Positions 22,684 to 34,445 of a stretch of 64,000 bases of DNA are shown here, in pieces. The notes below the pieces were generated by a model. The model had not been told where the DNA came from and ran no database searches. It worked only from the letters and a program-made list of their open reading frames with translations. Source of the DNA: Chaenocephalus aceratus (Eukaryota > Chordata > Actinopteri > Perciformes > Channichthyidae); NCBI GenBank assembly GCA_023974075.1, contig JAMFTG010000143.1, positions 172,829 to 236,828 on the forward strand, given 5' to 3'. The position numbers and the translations under genes were made by a program. Position 1 is the first letter of the stretch. Each line of letters opens with the position of its first letter.

Positions 22684-25600
22684 CATCCATCCATCCATCT
22701 TCTCCCGCTTATCCGTGGTCGGGTCGCGGGGGTAGCAGTTCCAGCAGAGAGCCCCAAACTTTCTTTTCCCTGGCGACATCAACCAGCTCTGACTGGGGGA
22801 TCCCAAGGCGCTCCCAGGCCAGCGAAGAGATATAATCCCTCCACCTGGTCCTAGGTCTACCCCTTGGTCTCTTCCCAGCTGGACGTGCCTGGAACACCTC
22901 CCTAGGGAGGCGCCCAGGTGGCATCCTAACTAGGTGCCCGAACCACCTCAACTGGCTTCTTTCGACGCGAAGGAGGAGCGGCTCAACTCCGAGTCCCTCC
23001 CTGATGACCGAACTTCTCACCTTATCTCTAAGGGAGACACCAGCCACCCGGCGGAGGAAACCCATCTCGGCCGCTTGTATCCGCGATCTCGTTCTTTCGG
23101 TCATGACCCATCCTTCATGACCATAGGTGAGGGTAGGAACGAAAATGGCCTGGTAGACAGAGAGCTTTGCCTTCCGGCTCAGCTCCCTTTTCGTCACAAC
23201 GGTGCGGTAAAGCGACTGCAATACCGCTCCCGCTGCTCCGATTCTCCGGCCCATCTCACGCTCCATTGATCCCTCACTCGAGAACAAGACCCCGAGATAC
23301 TTGAACTCCTTCACTTGGGGTAAGGACTCATTCCCTACTTGGAGTGAACAGTCCATCGGTTTCCTGCTGAGAACCATGGCCTCAGATTTGGAGGTGCTGA
23401 TCCTCATCCCAGCCGCTTCACACTCGGTTGCGAACCGATCCAGTGAGTGCTGAAGGTCGCAGACCGATGAAGCCATCAGAACCACATCATCTGCAAAAAG
23501 CAGTGGTGCAATCCTTAGTCCACCGAACTGCAGACCCCCCCCCCCCACGACTACGCCTCGAAATCCGATCCATGTATATTACAAACAGGATTGGTGACAA
23601 AGCGCAGCCCTGGCGGAGGCCAACCCTCACCGGAAATGGGTCCGACTTACTGCCGAGGACCCGGACACAGCTCTCGCTTTGGGAGTACAGAGATTGGATG
23701 GCCCTGAGTAGAGACCCCCTCACCCCATACTCCCGCAGCACCTCCCACAGTAACTCCCTGGGAACCCGGTCATACGCCTTCTCCAAGTCTACAAAACACA
23801 TGTAGACCGGATAAGCGTACTCCCAGGCCCCCTCCAGGATCCTTGCGAGAGTAAAAAGCTGATCCGTCGTTCCACGACCAGGACGGAATCCGCATTGTTC
23901 CTCCTCAATCTGAGGTTCGACAATCGGCCTGACCCTCCTTTCAAGTACCTTGGAGTAAACTTTCCCGGGGAGGCTGAGCAGTGTGATGCCTCTGTAATTG
24001 GCACACACCCTCTGATCCCCCTTTTTGAACAGGGGGACCACCACCCCGGTCTGCCACTCCTTCGGTACTGTTTCCGACTTCCACGCAACGTTGATGAGAC
24101 GTGTCAACCATGACAGTCCCTCAACACCCAGAGCCTTCAGCATTTCCGGGCGGATCTCATCCACCCCCGGGGCTTTGCCACTGTGGAGTTGTTTAACGAC
24201 CTCAGTGACCTCCCACCGGGAGATTGGTGTTGATCCCCCGTCATACTCCAGCTCTGCCTCTAACATAGTGGGCGGAGTTGTCGGGTTCAGGAGTTCCTCA
24301 AAGTGTTCCTTCCAACGCCCCAACACTCCATCAGTTGAGGTCAACAACGTCCCATCCTTACTGTACACAGCTTGGATGGTTCCCTGCTTCCCCCTCCTGA
24401 GGTGTCGGACAGTTTTCCAGAACAACTTTGGTGCCGCCCGAAAGTCCTTCTCCATGTCTTCTCCGAACTTCTCCCACACCCGCTGCTTTGCCTCGGCCAC
24501 GGATGAGGCTGCTGCCCTTCGGGCCTGTCGGTACCTTGCAACTGCCTCGGGAGTCCCCCGGGATAACAAATCCCTGAAGGCCTCCTTCTTCAGTCGGACG
24601 GCTTCCCTGACCACCGGTGTCCACCAGGAGGTTCGAGGGTTACCGCCCCTTGAGGCACCTAGGGCCTTGAGACCACAGCTCCCCACCGCGGCTTCGGCAA
24701 TAGAGGCTTTGAACACCGACCACTCTGGTTCAATGTCCCCAACCTCCACAGGAATGCCCGAAAAGCTCCGCCGGAGGTGTGAGTTGAAGGCCTCCTGAAC
24801 TTGGGCCTCCTCCAGACGTTCCCAGTTCACCCGAACTACACGTTTGGGCTTACCAGGTCTATCCAGAGGCTTCCCCCGCCACTCGACCCAACTCACCACC
24901 AGATGGTGATCAGTTGACAACTCCGCCCCTCTCTTTACCCGAGTGTCCAAAACATACGGCCTCAGGTCCGATGATACGATAACGAAATCGATCATGGACC
25001 TTCTGCCTAGGGTGCTCTGGTACCACGTACACTTATGAGCATCCTTATGTTCGAACATGGTGTTTGTTATGGCCAATCCATGACTAGCACAGAAGTCCAG
25101 TAACAAACCACCACTCCGGTTCAGATCAGGGGGGCCGTTCCTCCCAATCACGCCCCTCCAAGTGTCTCCATCATTGCCCACATGTGCGTTGAAGTCTCCC
25201 AGCAAGACTAAGGAGTCCCCTTCAGGAGCCCCATACAGGACTCTTTCCAGGGTCTCCAAGAAGGCCGAATACTCTGAACTGCTGTTGGGTGCATAAGCAC
25301 ACACAACAGTCAGAGTTTTCCCCCCCATAACCCGCAGGCGTAGGGAGGCGACCCTCTCGTTCACTGGGGTAAACTCCAACAACGAAGCACCTAACCGGGG
25401 ACTTGTGAGTATCCCCACACCCGCCCGGCGCCTCACACCCTGAGCAACTCCGGAGAAGAATAGAGTCCAACCCCTATCCAGAAGTAAGGTTCCAGAGCCG
25501 ACGCTGTGCGTAGAGGTGAGCCCAACCAGATCCAACTGGTACCGCTCCACCTCCCGCACAAGCTCCGGCTCCTTCCCCCCCAGAGAGGTGACGTTCCACG

Positions 25601-26080
25601 TCCCCAAAGCCAGCTTCTGCCGCCCGGGTCTGGTCCGTCGAGACCCTCCGCCTTCACTGCCACCCTTCTGGCAGCGCACCCGACCCCATCGATGTTTCCC
25701 GTAGGTGGTGGGCCCGCGGGACGGAGAAGCGGAGGTGTTGCCCACGTTGCCTTTTCGGGCTGGGCCCGGCCGGGCTCCGTGGCAAGCCCGGCCACCAGAC
25801 GCTCGCCGACGAGTCCTCCTTCTGGGCCTGGCTCCAGAAGGGGACCCCGGGCTTCCTCCGGGCCGGGTATCCTCACTTCTTGTTGTTTCTTTCATGAGGT
25901 CTTTTGAACCAATCTTAGTCTGGCCCCTTGCCTGAGACCAATTTGCCATGGGAGACCCTACCAGGAACACAAGGTTCCAGACAACACAGCCCCCAGGTTC
26001 ATCAGGGCACACAAACCTCTCTACCACGGTAAGGTGCTGGTTCTTCAGAGAGGACGGGACAGTCCATGGCTAAGTCGGCG
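22684..26080 (-). mobile_element. Nearly full-length LINE retrotransposon (RTE-like), 3' end at left
   Basis: About 3.4 kb on the minus strand. The 3' end is a short (GATG)n-type tail (CCATCCATCCATC on plus at 22686). Before it lies an endonuclease plus reverse-transcriptase reading frame covering almost the whole element. GC content is far above the surroundings. The 5' limit near 26080 is estimated. Confidence 0.9.
22709..26027 (-). CDS. LINE polyprotein: APE-type endonuclease and reverse transcriptase, one frameshift
   Basis: It copies its own RNA into DNA at a nicked target. Residues 1-137 are a basic, low-complexity leader. The endonuclease begins at GTWNV (about 142) and runs through YAPN (245), [10 protein letters not shown] (276), [11 protein letters not shown] (344) and STDHH (371). 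The reverse transcriptase shows NYRGITLL, the fingers motif [11 protein letters not shown], motif [11 protein letters not shown], motif [12 protein letters not shown] and motif C LLFADDVV. The tail has [12 protein letters not shown] and [10 protein letters not shown], as in RTE-type LINEs. Frame one ends at 23487 and frame two covers 23548-22709; they switch at a run of twelve C at 23535-23546. Apart from that, no stop interrupts roughly 1,100 codons. The start codon is uncertain: first Met at 26027, others follow at residues 28 and 45. Clade assignment is from memory. Confidence 0.88.
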
Positions 26081-27390
26081 CACTAAGAGTTTGCTTTGTG
26101 TTTATGTGAACAGACCGTTAGCTTAGCATGCTTATGTTGGCTGATTCGCCCTGAACATGATATACAGCTGAGGCTGATGAGAAAGTTATTAGTTTGAAGG
26201 GTATTTTGGTCATAAAGTAGTTGATCAATTGAAATTGTGAATGCCGACACACAACATAACAACCATGCAGAAGTTGTAAAAGCTGTTTAAATCAAGTCAA
26301 GTTGTATTTATATAGCAACTTTTTAAACGATTTTTGGTCGAGCCAAAGTGCTGTACATATAATAAAAATAGCTTTAAAACAGCTCTACTTTAGGCATATT
26401 GGTAATAAAGCAAAATAAATTAAATTTGACGAGGACATCTCTGCCATAAAGCTGCTACCCAGGGTTCTCCTGCTTGACTCGGTCACTGCTGATGGAAACC
26501 CTTGGATACGGCGCCAGCTTCTCACTAATCCCAGGCCTTTGGCAACGGAGGTCAGTGGGATCAAGCCGGTATGAAAAGAGAAACAAAGGCAGCTTTTCTT
26601 CAGCAGTCAATAACCTGGAACTCCATTAGACCTCCTTCTTAGCTGATACCCTGGAAACAAAGCCTTTCATTACTTTTAGAATATTACTCATGTGAAGCGG
26701 GGTATAGACTTTGTTCGGGGGGTATTACCAGTGAAAGCAGGGGGGCTGTGGATTAAGTCAAAAAGGGAAAGTTTGTATTCCTGACCCAAGGCGTGTTAGT
26801 TACTCACCAGTACTATGGATCCAGGGATTTTAGCTTAAAGTGACATTTTCCAGACAAGGCATTAACACGCCTGGAAACAAATCATTCTTTAATTAAGGTT
26901 ATGTGAAGTCCACATTCATTGAAACACTTTTTTATTTAATAGTTTTTCCATGTAGTGCAATCTGAAAGACTTTGAGACTCTGTATATTCCTGCTGAATGC
27001 AGAAGGGTTTAGTGCCGTCGCCATGGAGGTATAAAGACAACTAGTTACAGTGCTGGAAGCGGACCCGGTTCAATCCTATGAAAGTTGCACAGTGAAGCTA
27101 AAGTACCCATATCTGAGCCAATAGAGTATGCACACTCGTGTTTTCCCTTTCCTTTGCCCCGCCTCCAACCCACAACGTCATGGTCGCTATCGGCTGGTCT
27201 TGCTCAGTCAAATGAATGGAGAGGGAAAATTCGACTTCTAGCGCGTGATAAAACCATTATGGCCGAATGACTTTAATATAATAAGGGCCCTCAAGTGTTT
27301 GGATTCCAACGTTTGTTTCTTTCACAAAGACGTATCCGCTGATTTACAGATGTCTCTTTCCCAAAACGTGATGATGTCACGGACTAACAC
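26081..27390. other. Mostly unannotated; small LINE tail at 26285-26390
   Basis: AAGTCAAGTTGTATTTATATAGC and CCAAAGTGCTGTACATATAATAAAAAT resemble a reversed LINE 3' end. The remainder has no recognisable gene or repeat. Confidence 0.4.
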
Positions 27391-27394
27391 AGGG

Positions 27395-27640
27395 GTGTAG
27401 TACCACTGTTTGGCCACTACACAACAATTAGTTCAACATTGGGCACACTTACACATGCAGACCACACAGCACACGCAGTGTCCGGTGCCTTGCTCAAGGG
27501 CACCACGGCAGGGCCCAGGAGCTGAACTGGGACCTCTCCAAGTAGCAGTCCACACTCCATATTTAGGTCTGGTCGGGGACTTGAACCGGCGACCCTACGG
27601 CTCCCAGTCCAAGCCCCTACCGACTGAGCCACTGTCTTTT
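27395..27640 (-). mobile_element. tRNA-derived SINE
   Basis: On the minus strand a tRNA-like head carries an A box TGGCTCAGTCGG (27631-27620) and a B box GGTTCAAGTCC (27588-27578), the internal RNA polymerase III promoter. A SINE body follows, with GCCGTGGTGCCCTTGAGCAAG and, near the end, TAGTGGCCAAACAGTGGTACT. The head is not a functional tRNA, since it runs straight into the body. Confidence 0.85.
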
Positions 27641-28303
27641 TTGAACTCTTCAAGTACACTTTCCACGAGTACGTTCGCATTCTTGAAGGAATTACTCACA
27701 AGTTGAAGCGTTTTGAAGCTTAACACTGGGTTATCACGGACAGCATGGGATATATATATTTATTTATATTGGGTATATCGGTACTTGTTTTATCTTAAAG
27801 AGTGGCATGATATTAAAGTTGGACACATTTCAAAGAAGGTGCATGTATTCCATCAGCTGGACATGCTTGGATGAAACACAGCACACAGCTACATTTAGTA
27901 ACACAACAAAATAAGCCAAATATGTTGCCTTTAGAAACAAATGAAGCAAAACTGCTTTAAAAATTACATAATTAAAATAAATTAGAAATCTTTTCTTTTA
28001 AAAAGGAGAATGACGCACGATTGATTTCCCCAAGAACTCTAAAAGATTTTTAATAGATATTTTTGAGAGAAGACTTATGTTAGTTGTGCACAATCCTTTT
28101 AAGGGGAGTGTGTCATCCAGCAGATCGATAGTCGTTTCTCTGAGCTGGTGTCGCCACAGATTAGTCAACATAACGCCCCGTGAAACACACACCGCGGGAC
28201 ACGGCACTGTCTCATTGAGAGCGGTTTGTGTGTGTGTGATGGAGTGGTTTGTCCTCTGTGGGGTCATGAAGTTAACAGCTATAACCAACATCATAAAGAC
28301 TGA

Positions 28304-28304
<1 letters not shown>

Positions 28305-28391
<87 letters not shown>
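28305..28391. repeat. (AC)n microsatellite, about 87 bp, with element-like right flank
   Basis: Pure CA repeat. The next 60 bases (GGAGAACGAGAAGAACATTTAACG, TTTGGTTAGAAGCCTGAAATAA) recur between the two (AC)n tracts at 42812-42883, so the microsatellite appears to travel with a repeat. Confidence 0.9.
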
Positions 28392-28393
<2 letters not shown>

Positions 28394-28638
28394 GAAGAGT
28401 AGGAGAACGAGAAGAACATTTAACGCAGTTTTGGTTAGAAGCCTGAAATAAGACAAAAGCTGAATAGATCTTCAAGTTGTGTGTAACGATGTTTAATACA
28501 TGAGTAAAAACCCCCACTGGGGAATGTGTGAAGCTGTTGTGTTTCATAAACAGTGGCTGCTAACAACGGGCTAAATGAGACACTTCACGCCTTGAGTGCA
28601 ACAGGCGAGATGGGAAGTCATGTTACTGTGATGTAGGT

Positions 28639-28713
28639 CAGGGGTTCCCAAACTTTGCGTGGCACCCCTGGCGGCCCCCCGGGGGGTCGGGGCCCCCACT
28701 TTGAAAAACACTG
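28639..28713. mobile_element. 75-bp miniature hAT element with perfect target duplication
   Basis: CAGGGGTTCCCAAACTTT at the left and CACTTTGAAAAACACTG at the right form imperfect inverted ends. ATGTAGGT flanks both sides (28631-28638, 28714-28721), an exact 8-bp duplication. Confidence 0.85.
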
Positions 28714-28721
28714 ATGTAGGT

Positions 28722-30245
28722 AATGAATAGCCCAACATGTACTTCAGGTCATTTCATTTACCATTCAAACGTCGTGAAAGTGGTGCTGAGATGATCCTGC
28801 CAAAGAACACGTCTCGGTGTCAGCATGTGTTTGGCACAGATCTATCTTTCTGCAGTATTTCTGAATCCAATGGAAAGTCCCAGAGCTTTTTGTCGAGGGA
28901 ACCGTCGCACCTTCCAGGTAGCCCTGTATAACATTTCCTCTCCTGTTCAAATCATTATTAACAATAAAAGAGCGTTTTTTATTATTGAAAGATAATGTAA
29001 ACCCTAATAGCATAAAGGACTGAACTATAGTATTCAATAACTGAAGGGACTTTAGTGTTAAACATTCATCCAGGTTAGCCGCTGGTGAGTAACTGATATT
29101 TTGCAGATTTGGAAGCTTTTCAAATTCACATTAATTGATTTCCTTGTTAATATAAAATACAATAAGTATAATATATATATATATATATATAATAACAAAG
29201 TATCTCTTTCCTACTTATTCCTTACTTTTTAATTGTTCAGGAAACTTGTTACATTAAATAAATACAGTCCACAGTTGCAGTGCTGCGACATGGACAACAC
29301 TGGGTGCCGGTACCAAACAAAACACATCTAGATATTGTTACTTGCCATAACAACAACAACAAGTATTGATTTTCTGTTCAGTAAAATACAAGTATGATAT
29401 TTCTAAAATGTTATCACTACTGTAAAATATATTTAAATGTAGTACATGTACAACCTGCTGCAGTGGAGATATATTCTAATGGACACCATGACGTTGAATA
29501 GCTAGCTGTGCCTGGGGCAGGCGGGGCAAGCCCAACGACAGCAACTCCAATGCAACAACAGAAATGTATCCAAAAAGAAACATCGTATAACCAGGTCTCA
29601 ATATGTAAATACTATGGGGCAGTTTCAGCATTTCCTTTGTATGTATGTGTCTGTCGAAGGGTAAAGTATATTTAGCATGTCAAAGTAAATAAAGAAAGTT
29701 ACATGTAGTCTTCTCTCTTCCAAGTGTGCCATTAAGGGCAGTGTTACAAGCTATAGAGACAACATTGGCACCCTATCACCCATCCAGCGTATACAGAGAA
29801 ACATAAGCATTTTATATCATTTAAAATCATATTTCTGAACAACAACAACATTACTCTCCTTTTAGGTCGGGTTGGTTTCCACTAGTTCATAAGAATGGTA
29901 CGTGGCTCCACTTTGTCCTCCAGTTAGTTGCAAATAGTGTCTGACTTTCTCTTGGTGTTGGTAGCTAGTGGATTTACACAGCTACCTCGGAGGGGCAATT
30001 GATTTTTAAATAAGTGTGACGCTTTGAGTCGGGGTTGGGAGACAGACAACACTGACATCGTTAAAATATTCTAAACGGACACAACAACAAAACATGTCGA
30101 TGGGCACTAATCAATATTAGATCTTCAATTCCTGAGTAATCTAGTGTAATGTACTTAATACCTGCTTAACAGTATGCAAATATCTATATAGATGCAACCA
30201 GAAACATGGCTGCCTAAATTAGATCACCTTATGTAAATGTTTTGT
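28722..30245. other. AT-rich stretch without supported features
   Basis: An (AT)n run at about 29172-29192 and poly(A)-rich sequence. No exons or named repeats seen. Confidence 0.45.
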
Positions 30246-30249
30246 AGGT

Positions 30250-30515
30250 GAAAAAGCGCTGCTGAAGGTTAATCCAATGTCTCTGTGTCACTTTGAAATG
30301 ATTACTGATAATCCATCATTACATATATGGCAATACATGGATTAGCATGGTTAGCAGTCCGGTGCATCAGCTTTAGGGCCTGCATGTGTGTGCGTCATTC
30401 TACCTGACCAATGGTAATGTTTACATGGATCTGTGAACTGCCCCTCAATTCTATTGGCTCTAACGGTTACAAAGAGGTGTCAATCACCCACTTTGACCAA
30501 TGGGCTCCAGAGATA
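30250..30515 (-). repeat. Dispersed repeat R3, partial inverted copy
   Basis: GTCACTTTGAAATGATT..TGATAATCCATC, ATTCTATTGGCTCTAACGGTTA and AGGTGTCAATCA are reverse complements of blocks in the R3 copies at 46585-47130 and 54180-54715. Confidence 0.7.
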
Positions 30516-31947
30516 CAGCCCCGCGTAACCCCTCGATTCCACCGGGTCCGTCTGCGCCGCGGGTTTGGTCCGACCTCCTCCGGCGACCTCCTCCGGCGTC
30601 ACCCCCCACCGGGCGCGTTTCAGAAGCGGAGCGTCTTGCGTGCCGACTCGCAGTTTTTGTTACATATTTCCTGGACGGGCTGCTTCGTGCAGACAAGTTA
30701 ATAATAACTGTAATATCCCAGTTATGAACGACATGGATCAAAGATGTGTTGCTGTATTTTATCATAATTATTCTATATATATAATTTACACAGTGCCTGT
30801 ACACCGGAGGAGAACGCTGGCATGTCTCCTCCTACTTGAAAGACCACGGAGGATAGGGTCTGCAAAATGAGTTTATTCTGGGGATTGACTGGATGCTCTG
30901 AGCGGTCCACTTCCTGCCCGGTGCCGCGCCTCGCGTCCATCGGGTTTTCTTTAGGCGGAGATTAGAATTTCATTTTTTGACTATGTTCCATCTGACTTGA
31001 CCGACTTTTCCACAGCCAACTCACAGCTTTGATAACAAAGATTATTCATACCCCTTTAGAAGTGAAGATAGTCATTCATCCTGGGCATGGCATGTTGGAG
31101 CCTGAGGCCCAGGGCTCAACCCGTTAAACAATACGGTCACAGCAGCATCGGTTTATCTTGGGTTCATACCGTTGTAGTAAACTAGCAACATTAAGTTTTA
31201 CGAGCCCAGCCCATAGCGCAAGGTGAACATTAGCTTTCTGTCTCGATTGATAGCTTAAACTGCATGGTGGCAGAGGTGCGACTCAACCGTGTGACTAGTT
31301 GACTCGACTCCCACCCACACGCAGCAGGTAGAGTCCACAAGGTGTCACGGGAACACGGAGAAAACACACACCAGCTCAGTTCTCCGTCTGTCACTGTGGC
31401 CTCATTATAGTGACTGGCTGTGAGGGGCCTTTCTGCAGGGGAACATCCCCCCTGGTGCTTTGGATAGAGTCCAACAAGGTGGCAGACGTGTAGGTGGTGA
31501 CCTGTCTTGCAGAACATATGTTGTCAGAGCGGCAGACCTACTATGGAGGCGAGGCTGTTGTTTATTTTGTTTGTTTCTCCGCTGCCTTCACCGGAGAGTT
31601 TAATGTCTTTAACTTTGAAGATTGCACAGCATGCCGAGGAGAGCATGAGGGGCGTTCGGGTGAGGGGAAGTTATTCTCCATGACTGCGCATCTCGTGTGT
31701 TTCCAGGGGTGGAGAGATCGACGCGACGAGAGCACAGACGGAGGGAAGTGATTGGCGTGAAAGCCTCTTAAAGGATTCGGAGAGAATGAGATGCACACAA
31801 CACCCGAGAGATGGAAGCTCTCAAACTGCAGGAGGACGACAACACACAGAGGCACATCAATCTCATCCGCTCACCTTCACGCCGACTTACACTTCGGCAG
31901 CTAATGAAGATGGAGGCTGCTTCTTCAGCTGTACTGATCAATATGGC

Positions 31948-31984
<37 letters not shown>

Positions 31985-32350
31985 CCAGATTCTGAGGACA
32001 TTTCGCATGGATACCCACCAGCATTATAAGGGCATGTTGACTTGTGAAGGCAAAACTGGTGTCCTCACAAGTCGCGCAGTGTATAAGCAAATATCAACAT
32101 GTAAATAAAACCCTCCCGCTTTTTTTCTCGGTGTGTCCTAACAAACCACCTATACCTGATTTCTGGTGTCTATCTGTGTGTGCTCATTGTGTATAAAACG
32201 CTCGTCGCACCGATTCATGGTATCGCCGTTTCATACACATTTCCTTCTACTTTTACACAAAATAAGCGCTTTTCATTGGCTGGACACACCTGCTCACTGA
32301 TTGGTGACTAAAGACTCACGCAGGCAGGTTCTCATCAGGGATTGGTCTTT
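30516..32350. other. Unannotated stretch with a GC-rich patch
   Basis: 30520-30660 is CpG- and CCTCCGGCG-rich. A short ATG frame at 31811 (MEALKLQEDDNTQRHIN) runs into a (GT)16 tract at 31950-31981. No homologue is recognised, and neither a promoter nor a gene could be supported. Confidence 0.35.
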
Positions 32351-32737
32351 CAGTGGGTGTTTCTCAATGTCGAGGAAGGCTGCTCCAGAGCCACTATTTC
32401 AAGGATGCTACGTCATCGAGTCCCGCCGAAGGACTGTTCCAATGTCCAGGATGCTTGGAATTCTACCGAGGCCGGCGTCCTTCGTTGCGGGAAATTTCGA
32501 GGCTGCACGTGTATCCTCCGCAGTCTTAAAATCCCCACAATGCTTTGCGCACGGACCAATTTCCCAAATCTTTGGCGGAAGATTGAAGGCAGGGCCTCTC
32601 ATATGACGCACACCTGCTAGCCCGTTCCATTCTTCGTTCTCCGAATGCCAGCAAGGATTCTTGCCTAGCTTCTGAAGGACGACTCGGAAGACATATCCTA
32701 CCAAGGAAGCATCCTCGACATTGAGAAACACCCATTG
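32351..32737. mobile_element. 387-bp MITE with 26-bp terminal inverted repeats
   Basis: The left end GTGGGTGTTTCTCAATGTCG and right end CGACATTGAGAAACACCC pair over 26 bp with about one mismatch. The interior has no coding capacity. Flanks TTT and TTC allow at most a 3-bp duplication, compatible with a Harbinger-like origin but not proof. Sequence 32738-33531 has nothing recognised. Confidence 0.75.
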
Positions 32738-33531
32738 TTCGGTCAATGTCTCACCAAGAAACAGTAGCAGGAGGACATGGCTGACGGCAAGGTGGACTTT
32801 TAACCAAAACTGGTAAGTGATATTTTTATCATGTATTTGAAACAATATATAAGGATGTAAATGTTTGTTTGGTGGCTAGCTACAACCTAGCATCAACACT
32901 TCAGCTGTTCGTTTATTACTTGGTTTGTCTGGCTCAGTGTACGCCATGAGGCATGCGCTCCCATCGCTTTCGTGAGTTTTAAAATAGGATGAAGTTAGTA
33001 AGTTAATCCTACCAACACGCTGCATGTTACTGGAAACTATACATTAACCTTTAACTCTGCCATCAATTAGCACAGTTTAGCGTAGCATCTTAGTGTGCTG
33101 TGTGTTGCTGTGCTGTCTATCTCCCGACAGTATGGGTGGAATCAAGATGGACGGAAACAACTCCTAGTTTTGATTATTTAATCAAATCCAAATAGGTTGT
33201 TAACCTTAGAAGAAAAAGGACAACAACAATACACCAATTAGGATCACACACATTCCATCACAATATAATAATCACACTTACTAGTGGCCTCTCCCGATTC
33301 CTCAATCTCAATGACGTTAATGTTTCCCCTCTATTTATACATCTCAATAAACCCCGCGAATCTCCATCCAGATTTAAAGTCTCACTCACAAACTGAACCC
33401 CATTAATGTAACCCTCAGACAAACACAAAACCATGCATTTACAGCAGTTACTCACACCGTCAGCTGCTTCAACGGAGCGGCTCCTCCGTGCACGCGGACT
33501 GCCGTGTTTTCAAATGAAACGTGCAGAGTTT

Positions 33532-33733
33532 CATGCACCTGTAGGTTTCATGCACCTGCAGGTTCCATGCACCTGCTGGTTTCATGCGCCTGCAGGTTCC
33601 ATGCACCTGCAGGTCCCATGCACCTGCAGGTTCCATGCACCTGCTGGTTTCATGCGCCTGCAGGTTCCATGCACCTGCAGGTTCCATGCACCTGCAGGTT
33701 TCATGCGCCTGTAGGTTCCATGCACCTGCTGGC
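33532..33733. repeat. 17-bp tandem array, about 12 copies
   Basis: The unit is CATGCACCTGCAGGTTC with variants (CATGCGCCTG, CTGCTGG, CTGTAGG). Most units carry the E-box CACCTG and many the palindrome CCTGCAGG. It reads open in all frames because 17 is not a multiple of 3 and the unit lacks stops. Confidence 0.95.
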
Positions 33734-34445
33734 GTAGCTGGTGACTGTACGCAGGGCCGTCCCTCCCTACAGGCCGATCATGCAGGCTGCATGGGGCCTC
33801 ACATTGCGCAGGGGGCCTCGGCTTATGAGCTCTGCTTGTGCGCAATTCTCCGCGCAAAGGAAATGCATCTCGCCGCTTTCTGTACAGTTAGACGGGGCGG
33901 GCGGGAAGTGTAGCACAGTGGCCGGGTTGGGAAGCAAATAACAATTGTCCGGTCCCGGGATTAATAAGAGTTGTGAGGACAGGAGGCCGAGCCCCGCGGA
34001 CCGCAGCTCTCTCTATGCTCCGTATCAGCTGATCGCTGCGAGGTGCAGCTCAGCGTCTCTCTCTCTCTCTTTCTACACACAGCGGATCCGCTGCCCGTTT
34101 AACAGCCTCATCTTTGTCAAACGTTCTTATGTTCTTTCTCTAACACGTAATGAAGGTTATTAAGCGTTTTAGCTCCTGTGTTGTTAATATTGATACCATT
34201 TCCTTTATGAAGTGAAGCAGCCTCCCTGTCTGTGTCCTCGCGCTGTCCTCACATCCCCGGACCTCCAGACTCGGAGGAGCACAGGGATGTTAGTATTGTT
34301 TATGAAGCAGGGTATAGAAAGTACATTATTGAAATGAAAATACTATTTATTTACTTTTCCAAACAGTGAGCAGCTGCAGCATGTGTGTTGCAGGACGTGT
34401 GTAAGCGTCTTTGAGTTGTAGAAAAGCGCTCGGCCTATAGGCTAT
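33734..34445. other. Unannotated stretch, possible hAT end
   Basis: GCAGGGCCGTCCCTCC at about 33752 and GGGGCCTC words resemble a hAT terminus. The remainder is GC-moderate without a supported gene. Confidence 0.35.

Noticed and set aside
24025..24798. 257-codon and other plus-strand frames opposite the LINE
   Set aside because: Shadow frames of the GC-rich LINE coding sequence on the minus strand.
27571..27634. tRNA gene
   Set aside because: A and B boxes are present, but it is the head of a SINE continuing into a known repeat body; no proper acceptor stem and end.
33532..33733. CRISPR-like array
   Set aside because: Directly adjoining 17-bp units without spacers in a vertebrate genome; an ordinary minisatellite.
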